The notes under the pieces were generated by a model, which did no database searches, was not told the origin of the DNA, and saw nothing but the letters and a program-made list of their open reading frames with translations. From Candidatus Methanomethylicota archaeon (lineage in GTDB: Archaea > Thermoproteota > Methanomethylicia > Methanomethylicales > Methanomethylicaceae), in NCBI GenBank assembly GCA_029887765.1, contig JARXPF010000003.1, positions 62,001 through 126,000 of the forward strand: 64,000 bases of DNA. The letters run 5' to 3'. The translations under genes and the position numbers were made by a program. Positions 34,936 to 45,989 of the stretch are shown one piece after another (position 1 is the first letter of the stretch; each line of letters starts with the position of its first letter).

Positions 34936-36503
34936 TATTCTAATACCTTTGAAGAAATTCCTATGAAAACAGGTCCTCTAACATCTATTTTTCCATTTTT
35001 ACTTGTTATATATCTTTTTCCAACATCTGTTAACATTAAGTTTATATCACTTAAAAGTTTAGCAATTCTTATTCTCATTTCTACATTACCTTCTTTTTCT
35101 ATTTTTGCTGCAGCTGCTTTTGCTATTGCATCTAAATATCTTATTCCTGTTCTAATGCCTTTTTCTCTTGCTTCTTTTACTAAATTTACATTATCTAATC
35201 CTTTTTCAGGTATTCCTAAAATATTAGCATTATAAACAATAATTTCATTAAATGCTGCAGGTCCTACAAGTTTTTCATTAGGATCATATTCAAATACTTT
35301 TACAATAATCTTTTTTCCATTCACATATCCTTCATAAGCTATAAATTCACATGGACTATTAGTATTTCTATTCTCTTCTATAGTTTTAACTATGGCTTTT
35401 TCAATTTCTATTCCTTTTTCTGTTTTTGGTTCTTCTATAAATCTTATTTGTTTTGCTAAATCTAAATCTGATAATATCCATTCTCCATAAAATTGAGGAT
35501 AAACAAGTTCTCTTACATCTTTATATCCATAAAGAAGAGCTGCAACTCTTTCTACACCAATTCCTATATTTAATATAGGAAATTCAATTCCATAATTAGC
35601 TAAGGCTATAGGACTATATAATCCAAAATCTATGACTTCAAACCAATCTGAATTTCCAATTTTTGCAAAAACTTCATATTCTGTTCCAGGAGTATAATAT
35701 TTAGCTGTTACTTTCTTTTTCTCAAATTTTATTTCAGTAAATCCTAATCTTTTTAAAATTTCTTCAGAAACTTTTTTCCCATCTTCTACTGAAACTTCTT
35801 CATCCATTATAATTGAAGAAGCTACATGATGAAATTTAAGATGAGTTTCATCTTCTTTTTGTTCTCTTCTTGCTCTTAATCCTATTGAAAAAAGCATTAT
35901 TGGTTTTTCAAATTTATATTGAATTGCAGCACAAGTTATAAACCATGCACTAGTCATATGCGATCTTAATAATTGTTTAGTAGGAATAGGCTCAAGTTTT
36001 TTAAATTGAGGAAAAGCTTCATTTAATATTTTAAGTGCTTTTGTATCATCTGTATCTAAAGCTTCAGCTATTTTTTCTACTAAATCATCTCCACTAATTT
36101 TTCCTTTTTTATAATCATGAAGAGTTTCTCTTAATTTTTTAATTTTTTCTTCATTTATTAAAACTCCTATTTTTTTAATAATTTCTATTTCATTAGCTCC
36201 TATTCCAACATCTGGTCTTGGTAATGTTGCTAAATAATAACATCTATCTAATATAGCTGGAGCTTCCCTTCCATATTGTTTATATATATCAATTTCATCT
36301 ACAATCATTGGATTTACAACTTCATCAAAACCTAATTCAAGATAAATTTCTCTTAATTTATTCATAGTTTCAATTAATACATGTGGCGTTCCTTTTCTTC
36401 TAGGTTTAAATACTCCTTTTCCTCCTACAAGTTTTGCACTTTCAAGCCAAGTTTTTTCAAAATCTTCATTTGCTTTTTTCAAAATTTCTTTTGATATTCT
36501 CAA
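34935..36503 (-). CDS. sepS: O-phosphoserine-tRNA(Cys) ligase (SepRS)
   Basis: 522 residues from TTG 36503, chosen because GAGGTG lies seven bases upstream and the product begins at RISKEILKKANEDFEK as in other SepRS; the open frame to 36545 would add 14 residues. Class II core motifs: GVFKPRRKGTPHVL, a motif 2 loop around RARREQKEDETHLKFHH, and GIGVERVAALLYGY as motif 3. Charges tRNA-Cys with phosphoserine, which SepCysS converts to cysteine. The gene is typical of methanogens, Archaeoglobus and a few other archaea. It overlaps the translin gene by 38 bp. Confidence 0.93.
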   Translation of the reverse strand: MRISKEILKKANEDFEKTWLESAKLVGGKGVFKPRRKGTPHVLIETMNKLREIYLELGFDEVVNPMIVDEIDIYKQYGREAPAILDRCYYLATLPRPDVGIGANEIEIIKKIGVLINEEKIKKLRETLHDYKKGKISGDDLVEKIAEALDTDDTKALKILNEAFPQFKKLEPIPTKQLLRSHMTSAWFITCAAIQYKFEKPIMLFSIGLRARREQKEDETHLKFHHVASSIIMDEEVSVEDGKKVSEEILKRLGFTEIKFEKKKVTAKYYTPGTEYEVFAKIGNSDWFEVIDFGLYSPIALANYGIEFPILNIGIGVERVAALLYGYKDVRELVYPQFYGEWILSDLDLAKQIRFIEEPKTEKGIEIEKAIVKTIEENRNTNSPCEFIAYEGYVNGKKIIVKVFEYDPNEKLVGPAAFNEIIVYNANILGIPEKGLDNVNLVKEAREKGIRTGIRYLDAIAKAAAAKIEKEGNVEMRIRIAKLLSDINLMLTDVGKRYITSKNGKIDVRGPVFIGISSKVLE

Positions 36504-37113
36504 ATTTTTCCACCTCTTTAATACTATTTCTAATAAGTCTTCCATGATAAGCCAAGGTTATATCAGCTCTAGTTTCTTCTATAATTTTTCTAATAATGTC
36601 TATTTTTCTTTTTAATCCTGGAACTATATTTTTAAAATATTCTATATTTTTTAAAAGACCATAAATTTCATCCATTAATCTTAAAATTTTTTCACTTTCT
36701 TCAATTTTATCTTCTCTTAAAGAATCTAAAATTTGTCTTCTCATTTCACCAATAGAATCAGCTAATCCTGTTAAATAAGACTCTATAGTAATACCAATAT
36801 CTTTTGGAGATGGTAATTTTCCATATTTTATTAAAGATATTGTAATAATAGCTTCAGCATATTCTTGCATAGCTTGAGGAAGAGGTCCAGTATGTTTATA
36901 CTCTGGAAATTGATTACATATATTAAGAGAATCTTCAAGTAATTTTTTTGCTTGATCTAATAATTTCATAGCTTTATCTAAATCTTTTTTATGAAATGCT
37001 AATATAGCATTTCCAGATTTTCTTATTATTTCTCTAGAATTTATTATTAAAATTTCTCTTTTTTCATCTTTTTGTTTTAATAATTCTTCTATTTCAAATA
37101 TTATATTTTCCAA
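36466..37113 (-). CDS. Translin-family protein
   Basis: 215 residues from TTG 37113, with GGTGAT just upstream; GTG 37122 is the alternative. All-helical, with KSGNAILAFHKKDLDKAM, the conserved PEYKHTGPLPQAMQEYAEA region and LTGLADSIGEMRRQILDSLR. Matches archaeal translin homologues (COG2178), which form octameric single-stranded nucleic-acid-binding or RNase assemblies. Overlaps both neighbours in the operon. Confidence 0.88.
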   Translation of the reverse strand: MENIIFEIEELLKQKDEKREILIINSREIIRKSGNAILAFHKKDLDKAMKLLDQAKKLLEDSLNICNQFPEYKHTGPLPQAMQEYAEAIITISLIKYGKLPSPKDIGITIESYLTGLADSIGEMRRQILDSLREDKIEESEKILRLMDEIYGLLKNIEYFKNIVPGLKRKIDIIRKIIEETRADITLAYHGRLIRNSIKEVEKFENIKRNFEKSK

Positions 37114-37114
37114 A

Positions 37115-38029
37115 TTAATCACCAGTAAGTAATACTACTCTACTTGCAGGAACTTCATCAATAATTTCATATCCAGAATGTTTAGCAATTAATTTTGCAA
37201 ATTGAAGAACTTCATTATGATTTGGCATAGCTTCTACTCCAAGTCTCCATATAGAATAACCTACATGCATATATGCTTTTACTTCTACATATTTAGGTCT
37301 TCCATTTTTTATAATATTTGCATAACCTTCAGGATCTTCCATATTAAGACCTTTAACTAAAGTTATTCTTATTACAGTTGGACAATTAAAACTTTTAAGC
37401 ATAGATATAGACTTCATTAATTTATCCCAATTTTCTTCATAAACTGGTCTACATACTTTATTATAAATATGCTTAGATGGAGCACTAATAGAAATATAAA
37501 GTTGAGTTGGTTCAATTATTTTTTCAAGAACTTCTGGAATTGTTCCATTAGTAACTAAAAAAGTAGTCATTTCTCTTTTCTTAAATTCTTCTATAAGTTC
37601 ACTTATTCTTGAATAAAGTGTAGGTTCTCCACTTAAACTAATTGCTACATGTTTAGGATTCATTGCTTCTTCAATTTTTTCTTTTATTACTTTAGGATTT
37701 CCTTTATATCCTGAAAGTGCTCTTCTATGAGCTTCTATGGCATTTTCAATTATAAATTTAGGATCATCTTCTTCTAAAATTCTAGTACCTTCCCATTGAA
37801 TTCCTCCTTCACCAGGTAAAATTCTCCAACAATAAATACATCTATTCGTACAAAAAATTACTGAAGGACTCATTTGTAAACATCTATGAGTTTTTATTCC
37901 ATAGAATTTTCCTTTATAACAAATAGTATTACTTATAAGTGCTTTTCTTACCCAATGACAAGTTTTTACTCCTGAATGTTTTCCTACTATTTGATAACCT
38001 TGTTTTTTTAAAATTTTAAAAACTTGCAA
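37115..38029 (-). CDS. taw1: tRNA 4-demethylwyosine synthase
   Basis: 304 residues. Radical SAM enzyme (TYW1/Taw1) building the tricyclic wyosine base at G37 of tRNA-Phe from pyruvate. Cluster motif CTNRCIYCWR, upstream Cys in GVKTCHWVRKAL, and the HVAISLSGEPTLY motif. The start is TTG 38029. Lies 6 bp after psmB in the operon. Confidence 0.94.
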   Translation of the reverse strand: MQVFKILKKQGYQIVGKHSGVKTCHWVRKALISNTICYKGKFYGIKTHRCLQMSPSVIFCTNRCIYCWRILPGEGGIQWEGTRILEEDDPKFIIENAIEAHRRALSGYKGNPKVIKEKIEEAMNPKHVAISLSGEPTLYSRISELIEEFKKREMTTFLVTNGTIPEVLEKIIEPTQLYISISAPSKHIYNKVCRPVYEENWDKLMKSISMLKSFNCPTVIRITLVKGLNMEDPEGYANIIKNGRPKYVEVKAYMHVGYSIWRLGVEAMPNHNEVLQFAKLIAKHSGYEIIDEVPASRVVLLTGD

Positions 38030-38035
38030 TTCTCA

Positions 38036-38644
38036 CTACCTTATTGGTATGAATTCTTCTTTTGATTCATTATTAGATATTATTACTAAATCTATTCCAT
38101 CTCCTGAAACTACATCTCTTGAAATAGCTGCTTTCATAGATTTTATTGCTAAATCTCTTGCTTCTTCAATTGTCATATCTTCTTTATATGATCCTTCAAT
38201 AATACTTATAGCTAAAGCAGCTCCAGTTCCAACTGCAGCATATTTATCTTCAATTAAAGAACCTAATTGATCTAAAATAAATAATTTAAAACCTTCTTCA
38301 TCAAATCCACCAATAATAGTTTCAGTAAATACAGGGAAAAATCTTTGTGAATATAATAAATTAGCAAGGAATTTTGCTGCAGCTCTAACACTCATTTTAG
38401 TATCTTTTTCTAATTCATATAATCTTATTTCCATTGCTAATCTTCTTAATACTGCTTGAGCATCTGATATTAATCCAGCAAAAGCCACTCCTATTCTATT
38501 ATTTATAAGAAAAACTTTCTTTCCAGCTTTACTCATTAAAGAATATCCATAAGAAATTCTTTTTTCAGATGCTAATACTACTCCATTTTTACATAATATT
38601 CCTATTGTAGTTGCTCCTGTTATAGGAAATCCCACTTCAGGCAA
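38036..38644 (-). CDS. psmB: Proteasome beta subunit lacking the Thr1 nucleophile
   Basis: 202 residues, TTG start with GGAGGG upstream. Aligned on the family, the mature N-terminus reads G/ATTIGIL, so position 1 is Ala; Glu17 (ASEKR) and Lys33 (AGKK) are kept. The short propeptide MPEVGFPITG remains. Such T1-less beta subunits are known in Crenarchaeota, where they assemble with an active beta. The active partner is at 48816 in this window. First gene of the operon running to ribK. Correct processing from T2 is conceivable but not expected. Confidence 0.9.
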   Translation of the reverse strand: MPEVGFPITGATTIGILCKNGVVLASEKRISYGYSLMSKAGKKVFLINNRIGVAFAGLISDAQAVLRRLAMEIRLYELEKDTKMSVRAAAKFLANLLYSQRFFPVFTETIIGGFDEEGFKLFILDQLGSLIEDKYAAVGTGAALAISIIEGSYKEDMTIEEARDLAIKSMKAAISRDVVSGDGIDLVIISNNESKEEFIPIR

Positions 38645-38705
38645 ATTTAAAAATCCCTCCGTTATGAATGCATAGTTAACGTATTAAATAAGCTTGTTGG
38701 TGAAT

Positions 38706-38939
38706 ATGAAGACTATTAGAGATATATTAAATAAAATTAAATGGACAAGTGGATTAGAAGGAATTGAAATTATAATAATTCATAGAGGTGCTCCTAATAA
38801 TGAAAAAATTATAAAAGGTGAAGAAATTAAAGATATTGCTCCTAGAGCAATAATATGTGAGAATTTAATAATACCATATCATAGAGTAATTTGTATAAAG
38901 AAAAATGGAATAGAAATATGGAGAAAGTGTAAAAAATGA
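38706..38939 (+). CDS. DUF504/UPF0248 family protein
   Basis: 77 residues from ATG 38706 with GGTG upstream; TTG codons 12 bp earlier are in frame. The pattern RDILNKIKWTSG, IIIIHRGAPNNEK, and IPYHRVICIKKNG matches the small archaeal DUF504 family, found fused or next to RNA-processing genes in some archaea. No defined function. Overlaps the NOG1-like gene by 4 nt (ATGA). Confidence 0.82.
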   Translation: MKTIRDILNKIKWTSGLEGIEIIIIHRGAPNNEKIIKGEEIKDIAPRAIICENLIIPYHRVICIKKNGIEIWRKCKK

Positions 38940-39925
38940 AACAACCTTTTGAAGATATTCCAACAATAATTAAAGCTGAAGAATTAATAAATAAAAGTAT
39001 AAAAAATGCAATTAAAGCTGAAATTAATATTCCTAAGGAAATGTCTTCAATAATGAAAGCCAAAAGTAGAGAAAAAGGAAGAATAAAAATAATGGCAAAT
39101 ACTTCAGCAAATTATTTAGAAAAAATTGTAAAATCTTTTCCAAGTATAGATAATCTTCATCCTTTTTATAGAGAAATGCTTGAAATTATATATGGAATAT
39201 CTAATACAAAGGCTTTATTAGGAAGAATAAATAGAGGAGCAAGAATAATACGTGAAATTGCTTCTTCTTCTATAATAGAATTAAAAAAATCAAAAAATCC
39301 AATAGAAGCTGCTAAAATAAGAAGAGCTTTTGTTGGAAGAATGGCATCAATAATTAGAGATTTAGAAGAAGATCTTTTAAAATTATCTGAAATAAGGAAT
39401 AAACTTAAGGATTTGCCATCTATTGATCCTAACATACCTATAGTAATTCTTGCTGGCTATCCTGGTGTAGGAAAATCTACAATTGTTAGAGCAATATCTT
39501 CAGCTAAACCTGAAGTTCGTTCTTATCCATTTACTACTAAAGAAGTAATTGTTGGACATTTAGAAATTAATGGAAATAAAATTCAAATAATAGATACTCC
39601 TGGACTTTTAGATAGACCAATAGAAAAAAGAAGTAAAGAAGAACTTATGGCAATTTCTGCTTTAAATCATTTAAAAGGAATTGTAGCTTTTATAGTAGAT
39701 ACTTCAGAATCTAATGGATTTAGTTTAGAAGAACAAAAATCATTATATGAAAATTTAAAAAAATTTCTATCATCAAAAATAATAGTATTTTTTAATAAAG
39801 TAGATATTTCAAATGAAGAAAAAATTTTAAAAGCTGAGGCAATTTTTGGACAATGTACAAAAATAATAGCTATAAAAAATATTGGATTAAATGAATTTAT
39901 TAAAAAAATTAAAGACGCTTTATAA
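38936..39925 (+). CDS. NOG1-like GTPase
   Basis: 329 residues. N-terminal helical region as in NOG1 (PTIIKAEELINKSIKNAIKAE), then a G domain with GYPGVGKST (G1), SYPFTTKEV (G2), DTPGLLDRP (G3) and NKVD (G4). NOG1/OBG GTPases take part in large-subunit maturation. The archaeal form lacks the eukaryotic C-terminal extension. Convergent overlap of 17 bp with rtcA. Confidence 0.92.
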   Translation: MKQPFEDIPTIIKAEELINKSIKNAIKAEINIPKEMSSIMKAKSREKGRIKIMANTSANYLEKIVKSFPSIDNLHPFYREMLEIIYGISNTKALLGRINRGARIIREIASSSIIELKKSKNPIEAAKIRRAFVGRMASIIRDLEEDLLKLSEIRNKLKDLPSIDPNIPIVILAGYPGVGKSTIVRAISSAKPEVRSYPFTTKEVIVGHLEINGNKIQIIDTPGLLDRPIEKRSKEELMAISALNHLKGIVAFIVDTSESNGFSLEEQKSLYENLKKFLSSKIIVFFNKVDISNEEKILKAEAIFGQCTKIIAIKNIGLNEFIKKIKDAL

Positions 39926-40937
39926 TTACTTTTTCATTTAATTTTTCAATATTCCATTTTATATTAAAGAATTTTTCAGTAAGCCAAATCATAGTTTCTG
40001 TATGAAGAGTAAGAGAAGAAATTCCTATTTGACTTCTTTCCTTAGCTAATGCCATATATAAAATAATCATATCTCCCATATGTCTATCAATGGCCATTTC
40101 ACTTTTTAATTCTTCTAAAAGTTTAATTGCTGCTTCTTTTCCAACTTCTTCAGCTGATTTTCCTTTTGCTCCTATAGCATCTGATCCAATTCTTAGACTA
40201 TTTTCAATATTTGCCCATAATGCAATTCCACTTCCAGGACCTAGTCCTTCACTTCTTTCTTCTTTTATTTCAATATTCTTTATTTCATTTTTTAATATAT
40301 TAATAGCAGCATTAGCTTGTCTAATTGCAACATGTGCTGGAAGATTTGTACAATGAGAAATTCCTTGAATATTTAAAATATTACCTCTATTTATTATTGA
40401 TAAAGGAAGAATTTCATTTATTGGATTTACTTTTAAAATTACTTTTCCCCCTCCTTTTGGATAATGTCCTCTTTTTATAAGTTCAATTTCTGCATTTATA
40501 CCAATTTTTTTCAAATTCTCAATTACAACATATTTAAAATAATCTATAGTTGGACTCCAAGGAACATCTGTCCCTCCTATTATTATTACTTCTGAAGAAT
40601 TTTCAGCAAAACATAATATTGGTAAAATAGCTTGTATTACTAATGTTATACTTCCTGCAGTTTTAATATCAAATTCATATTTTCCTCCTTGTATTTTTCT
40701 TGGTTCAAAATATATAGTAGTACTTCCTATTGATAATCCCTTTACTTCAGCTTTTGTTATTTCTACTGCAGCTTTAATTGCAGTTAAATGTTGATGTTGA
40801 AGACCTGGATTTGATCTTTTACTTCTTATATTATATACTTTTATTGGTTTTTTTGTAATACATGATAAAGCAATAGCACTTCTTAAAAGTTGCCCTCCAC
40901 CTTCTCCATAAGAGCCATCTATTTCTAGAAATCCCAT
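39909..40937 (-). CDS. rtcA: RNA 3'-terminal phosphate cyclase
   Basis: 342 residues, full length. [35 protein letters not shown] and the C-terminal [15 protein letters not shown] with the catalytic His are the family signatures. Converts RNA 3'-phosphate to the 2',3'-cyclic form using ATP. Confidence 0.95.
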   Translation of the reverse strand: MGFLEIDGSYGEGGGQLLRSAIALSCITKKPIKVYNIRSKRSNPGLQHQHLTAIKAAVEITKAEVKGLSIGSTTIYFEPRKIQGGKYEFDIKTAGSITLVIQAILPILCFAENSSEVIIIGGTDVPWSPTIDYFKYVVIENLKKIGINAEIELIKRGHYPKGGGKVILKVNPINEILPLSIINRGNILNIQGISHCTNLPAHVAIRQANAAINILKNEIKNIEIKEERSEGLGPGSGIALWANIENSLRIGSDAIGAKGKSAEEVGKEAAIKLLEELKSEMAIDRHMGDMIILYMALAKERSQIGISSLTLHTETMIWLTEKFFNIKWNIEKLNEKVIIKRL

Positions 40938-40970
40938 AGTTTAAAAAATATAAAAGTTAAAAATAAAATT

Positions 40971-42033
<1,063 letters not shown>

Positions 42034-42789
42034 TCACCTTAATTTTAAAATACTTCCTACTGATACATTTAATAGATCCTTTGCACTTCCTTCTCTAATT
42101 GATATTTCATAAAATTCACTACTTCCTTTCAATATTAATAACTCTCCTTTATTTACATCATAATAAGTTCTTACATTTTTTAAATAATATTTCTTTCCTT
42201 GATATTCTAATTCAACTTCTTTTTTAAATTTAAAATCTTCTTCTTTTATACTTAATACTAAATTTCCAAATCTATCTATGAATATTACTTCACATTCTAT
42301 AAAATCTTCATATTTAGCTTTAAAGAAGTTCATAATTTTATAATTTTTAATTTCATTTCCTAAATCTTCAAATTTAAATCCTTTTGCTAAAATTGCTGCT
42401 ACTGGAGCAAATATATCTCTTCCATGGAAAGTACTTGATGGTTTCTCTATTAATAATATATTTATTTCTCTAACTTCTAAAATTCCATCTTCCATTGCAG
42501 CTGGTATTAAAATACCATTATCTGGTCCTATGAAATAATAATTTTTTGTTTTTATTGCAATTGCTTTTCTTTCTGATCCAACACCTGGATCAACAATTGC
42601 TAAATGAATTGTTCCTTTTGGAAAGAATTTATATGAAGAATATAAAACAAAAGCTCCACTTTTAATATCAAATGGAGGAATATCTGAACTTATTTCTACA
42701 ATATCAACATCTTCACATATAGATTTAATAACTCCTTTTACTATTCCAACATAAGGACTTCCAAAATCAGTAGTTAGTGTTATTATCAT
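42034..42789 (-). CDS. SAM hydroxide adenosyltransferase (DUF62 family)
   Basis: 251 residues. ITLTTDFGSPYVGIVKGVI, the VDPGVGSERKAI segment, and FIGPDNGIL match the SAM hydrolase/hydroxide adenosyltransferase family related to fluorinases. Cleaves SAM to adenosine and methionine; the physiological purpose is unclear. In operon with nadM. Confidence 0.9.
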   Translation of the reverse strand: MIITLTTDFGSPYVGIVKGVIKSICEDVDIVEISSDIPPFDIKSGAFVLYSSYKFFPKGTIHLAIVDPGVGSERKAIAIKTKNYYFIGPDNGILIPAAMEDGILEVREINILLIEKPSSTFHGRDIFAPVAAILAKGFKFEDLGNEIKNYKIMNFFKAKYEDFIECEVIFIDRFGNLVLSIKEEDFKFKKEVELEYQGKKYYLKNVRTYYDVNKGELLILKGSSEFYEISIREGSAKDLLNVSVGSILKLR

Positions 42790-42862
42790 TTACAACACTC
42801 CTATCGAAAATTCTATATAACTAAGTTTTTTATAAAATTAAAATATTTAAGAGGTGTTTCAT

Positions 42863-44011
42863 TTGGATATACCACAATTAATAATGCTACCTGGACCTAC
42901 AAATATTCATCCTAGAGTATATTCTGCAATGTGCAAGCCTATGATAAATCATAGAAGTAAAGAATTTCGTGAACTTTATATGAGAATTTTAGAAAATATT
43001 AAAAAAATTTTTCAAACTGAAAATGATATTTTTATATTAACTTCTTCAGGAACAGGTGGAGTAGAATGTGCAGTTAGTAATTTATTTTTACCTAGTGATA
43101 AAGTCATAATACCTATAGCTGGTACTTTTGGAGAAAGATTTTCAGAAACATTAAGTGTTTATAAAATAAATACAATTAGAATAAATATAGAACCAGGAAA
43201 AGCTCCAAGATTAGAACAAATAGAAGAAGTAATAAGAAAAAATCCAGATGCAAAAGGAATAGTAATTGTTTATAATGAAACTTCAACTGGTACTACAGTT
43301 AGAGATTTACCAAAAATTTGTAAAATAGCAAAGGACTTTGGTTTAATAACTGTAGTAGATGCTATTTCTATTCTTGGTGGAGATGATCTTCCAGTTGATG
43401 AATGGGAAATAGATTTTTGTATAACTGCTTCTCAAAAATGCCTTGCTACTCCACCTGGTCTTGCAATAGTATCAGTTAGTAAAGATGCATGGAAAATGAT
43501 AGAAAGAGAAAAACCAAGAAGTGATTATTTTGATTTAATTAAATATAAAAAATATAGAGATGAACAAAAAGAAACTCCATTTACTCCTGCAATAAATCTT
43601 TTCTATGCTCTTGATGAAGCTATTAATATAATATTAGAATATGGTCTTGATAAATGGATTAATAGACATAAAATTACATCAAAAGCATATTATACTGCAA
43701 TAACTACAATGGGATTGCCTTTATTAGCTGAAGAATGGTGTAGATCAAATACAGTAATAGCTGTAAAAATGCCTAATGGAATTTCTGCAAAATTATTAAG
43801 AGAAATATTAGCAAATAAATATAGAGTTGTTGTAGCAGGAGGATTTGGAGGATTAAAGAATTCTATCTTTAGAATAGGAAATATGGGCTTAATAAATCCA
43901 AGGGATGTTCTTACTACTTTATCTTCAATAGAATCAGCATTCTTTGAATTAGGATATCCAATAAAATCTGGAATAGAATCAGCAATTCCAATATTAAAGA
44001 ATCTTGATTAA
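42863..44011 (+). CDS. Class V aminotransferase (serine-pyruvate/alanine-glyoxylate type)
   Basis: 382 residues from TTG 42863 with GAGGTG seven bases upstream; a GTG within that site also opens the frame. MLPGPTNIHPRVY start, TSSGTGGVECAV, VVDAISILGG, and the PLP Lys in TASQKCLATPPG. Uses include glycine/serine/alanine interconversion; combined with the glycine cleavage genes in this window, a serine-glyoxylate role is possible. Convergent 18-bp overlap with hypD. Confidence 0.9.
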   Translation: MDIPQLIMLPGPTNIHPRVYSAMCKPMINHRSKEFRELYMRILENIKKIFQTENDIFILTSSGTGGVECAVSNLFLPSDKVIIPIAGTFGERFSETLSVYKINTIRINIEPGKAPRLEQIEEVIRKNPDAKGIVIVYNETSTGTTVRDLPKICKIAKDFGLITVVDAISILGGDDLPVDEWEIDFCITASQKCLATPPGLAIVSVSKDAWKMIEREKPRSDYFDLIKYKKYRDEQKETPFTPAINLFYALDEAINIILEYGLDKWINRHKITSKAYYTAITTMGLPLLAEEWCRSNTVIAVKMPNGISAKLLREILANKYRVVVAGGFGGLKNSIFRIGNMGLINPRDVLTTLSSIESAFFELGYPIKSGIESAIPILKNLD

Positions 44012-45088
44012 ATGTTTATATACTATAGAACAAGCTCCTTCTATACTTACCATACATGGTCCTATGGGATGAATAGGATTACATGATTTTCCAAATAAAG
44101 GACATTCTTCTGGCATAATTTCTCCTTTAAGAACATCACCACATCTACAATCTTTAGGCATGAAATTTTCTTCTTTTATTGAATTTATATTAAATTTTTT
44201 TGAAGCATCAAAATTTTCAAATTCTTTTTTAAGTTTTAATCCTGAATTTTCAATAAGTCCTATTCCACGCCACCATGAATTATTACATTCAAATACTTCT
44301 TCCATTATTTTTAAAGCTTCAATATTTCCTTCTTCTTTTACAGCTCTACTATATTCATTATAAACTGAGTATTCTCCTTCTTTTATTTGAATTATTAAAT
44401 TTAATATTCCAATCATAATATCTAAAGGTTCAAATCCAGCTATAACCATTGGTTTTTTATAAATTTCAGCTAATTTTCTATAAGGCTTTACTCCTATTAT
44501 AGTTGATACATGTCCAGGACAAATAAATCCATCAATTTTACAACCTTGTTTTAAAAGAAATTCCATAGCAGGTGGTATTAATTTATGAGTTACAAAAGTA
44601 CTAAAATTTTCAGGTGGATTTTTTAAAATTTCTAAAGCAGTTGTTGGAGCAGTAGTTTCAAAACCTATTGAGAAATGTACAACTTCTTTATTTACTTTTT
44701 TTGCAATTTCAATACTTTCAGAAATACTATATACAATTCTTATTTCTCCTCCCATAGCTTTTGCTTCCATTAATGAAGTTTTTAATCCAGGTACTCTAAA
44801 TACATCACCAAAAGTAGTTATTATTACATTTTTTTCAAGTGAAAGATTTGCCATTGCATCTATTTCACTAGCTGGAGTAACACATACTGGACATCCTGGA
44901 CCAGCTATAACTTTAATATTATTTGGTAAAAGACTTCTTATACCAAAATGAGTTATAGTCCATTCATGTGTTCCACATACATGCATTATTTTAATATTTT
45001 CAATATTTTTTGCTTCTTCCCATATTCTCTTAGTAATTTTTTCTATAATTTTTTTATTTCTAAAGAATTTTAAGAAATCTCCTTCCAT
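43994..45088 (-). CDS. hypD: Hydrogenase maturation protein HypD
   Basis: 364 residues. HVCGTHEWTITHFGIRSLLP, GPGCPVCVTPASEID, HFSIGFETTAPTTA and the C-terminal CRCGDVLKGEIMPEECPLFGKSC carry the 4Fe-4S cluster and catalytic Cys. With HypC it builds the Fe(CN)2CO unit of [NiFe]-hydrogenases, so such a hydrogenase should be encoded elsewhere. Starts 19 nt inside hypC. Confidence 0.96.
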   Translation of the reverse strand: MEGDFLKFFRNKKIIEKITKRIWEEAKNIENIKIMHVCGTHEWTITHFGIRSLLPNNIKVIAGPGCPVCVTPASEIDAMANLSLEKNVIITTFGDVFRVPGLKTSLMEAKAMGGEIRIVYSISESIEIAKKVNKEVVHFSIGFETTAPTTALEILKNPPENFSTFVTHKLIPPAMEFLLKQGCKIDGFICPGHVSTIIGVKPYRKLAEIYKKPMVIAGFEPLDIMIGILNLIIQIKEGEYSVYNEYSRAVKEEGNIEALKIMEEVFECNNSWWRGIGLIENSGLKLKKEFENFDASKKFNINSIKEENFMPKDCRCGDVLKGEIMPEECPLFGKSCNPIHPIGPCMVSIEGACSIVYKHLIKIL

Positions 45089-45279
45089 ATATTTAACAAC
45101 TCCTCAGCTTCTTCTTTACTTATTTTAGCTATGGCATATCCTGTATGTATTAATACATAATCTCCTTCTTTTACATTTTTAACTAAAGCAATTGATGTTT
45201 CTCTTATAACTCCACCTATATCTACTTCAGCTTTTTCTCCTATTATTTTAATAATTTTTGCTGGTATGGCTAAACACAA
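45070..45279 (-). CDS. hypC: Hydrogenase maturation chaperone HypC
   Basis: 69 residues. I place the start at TTG 45279, with AGGTG upstream, because HypC must begin Met-Cys: this gives MCLAIPAKIIKI, leaving the functional Cys at position 2. The open frame extends three codons upstream. Works with HypD. hypA, B, E and F are not here. Confidence 0.94.
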   Translation of the reverse strand: MCLAIPAKIIKIIGEKAEVDIGGVIRETSIALVKNVKEGDYVLIHTGYAIAKISKEEAEELLNIWKEIS

Positions 45280-45338
45280 TTTAAGCACCTTAAAAATTAA
45301 ATTTAATTTTTAAATAAATAATTATCTCAGTGATAAAA

Positions 45339-45989
45339 ATGAATATATTGGCTATTTCTGATATACATGGAAGAGAAGATGTTTTAAAAGCAATTTTAGA
45401 TGATGCAAAATCTTTTAATATTAAAGCAATTTCCATATCTGGAGATATAACAAATTTTGGTAATTATGAAGATTTAGAAAGAATTTTAAAAATATTAGAA
45501 AATTTTGGAGTTCCCTTCTTTTATGTACTTGGTAATTGCGATCCTATTAATTTAAGAAATGGAATTGAATCACTTGGAATATGTTTAGAATCTAAATGTT
45601 ATAATTTATTTGGATATAATATAATTGGTTCAGGTGGATCTACTCCAACACCTTTCAATACTCCTTTTGAAATAAGTGAAGAAGAATTAATTTCAAATTT
45701 AAAAAAAGCATATTCTATTTGTAAAGAAATAACTATGATTTTAACTCATAATCCTCCTTTTGGCTCAATAGTAGATAAAGTAAGAAGTGGAGTACATGTA
45801 GGAAGTAAAACTTTTAGAGAATTTATTATTTTTTCAAAACCAAAAATAGTACAATGTGGTCATATACATGAAGCAAGAGGAAAAGAAATTATAGGAAATA
45901 CAATTGTCTTTAATCCTGGTCCTGCTATGCGTGGTTATTATGCCATAGTTTCATTAGAAAATTTAGAAGTTAAACTTTCTTCTTTATAA
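45339..45989 (+). CDS. Calcineurin-like metallophosphoesterase
   Basis: 216 residues from ATG 45339 (in-frame GTG 9 bp upstream). Metal-binding motifs in order: SDIHGRED, SGDITNFGN, LGNCDP, LTHNPPFG, CGHIHEARG. YfcE/MJ0936-like single-domain phosphodiesterase; substrate unknown. Convergent overlap of 20 bp with the CYTH gene. Confidence 0.88.
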   Translation: MNILAISDIHGREDVLKAILDDAKSFNIKAISISGDITNFGNYEDLERILKILENFGVPFFYVLGNCDPINLRNGIESLGICLESKCYNLFGYNIIGSGGSTPTPFNTPFEISEEELISNLKKAYSICKEITMILTHNPPFGSIVDKVRSGVHVGSKTFREFIIFSKPKIVQCGHIHEARGKEIIGNTIVFNPGPAMRGYYAIVSLENLEVKLSSL

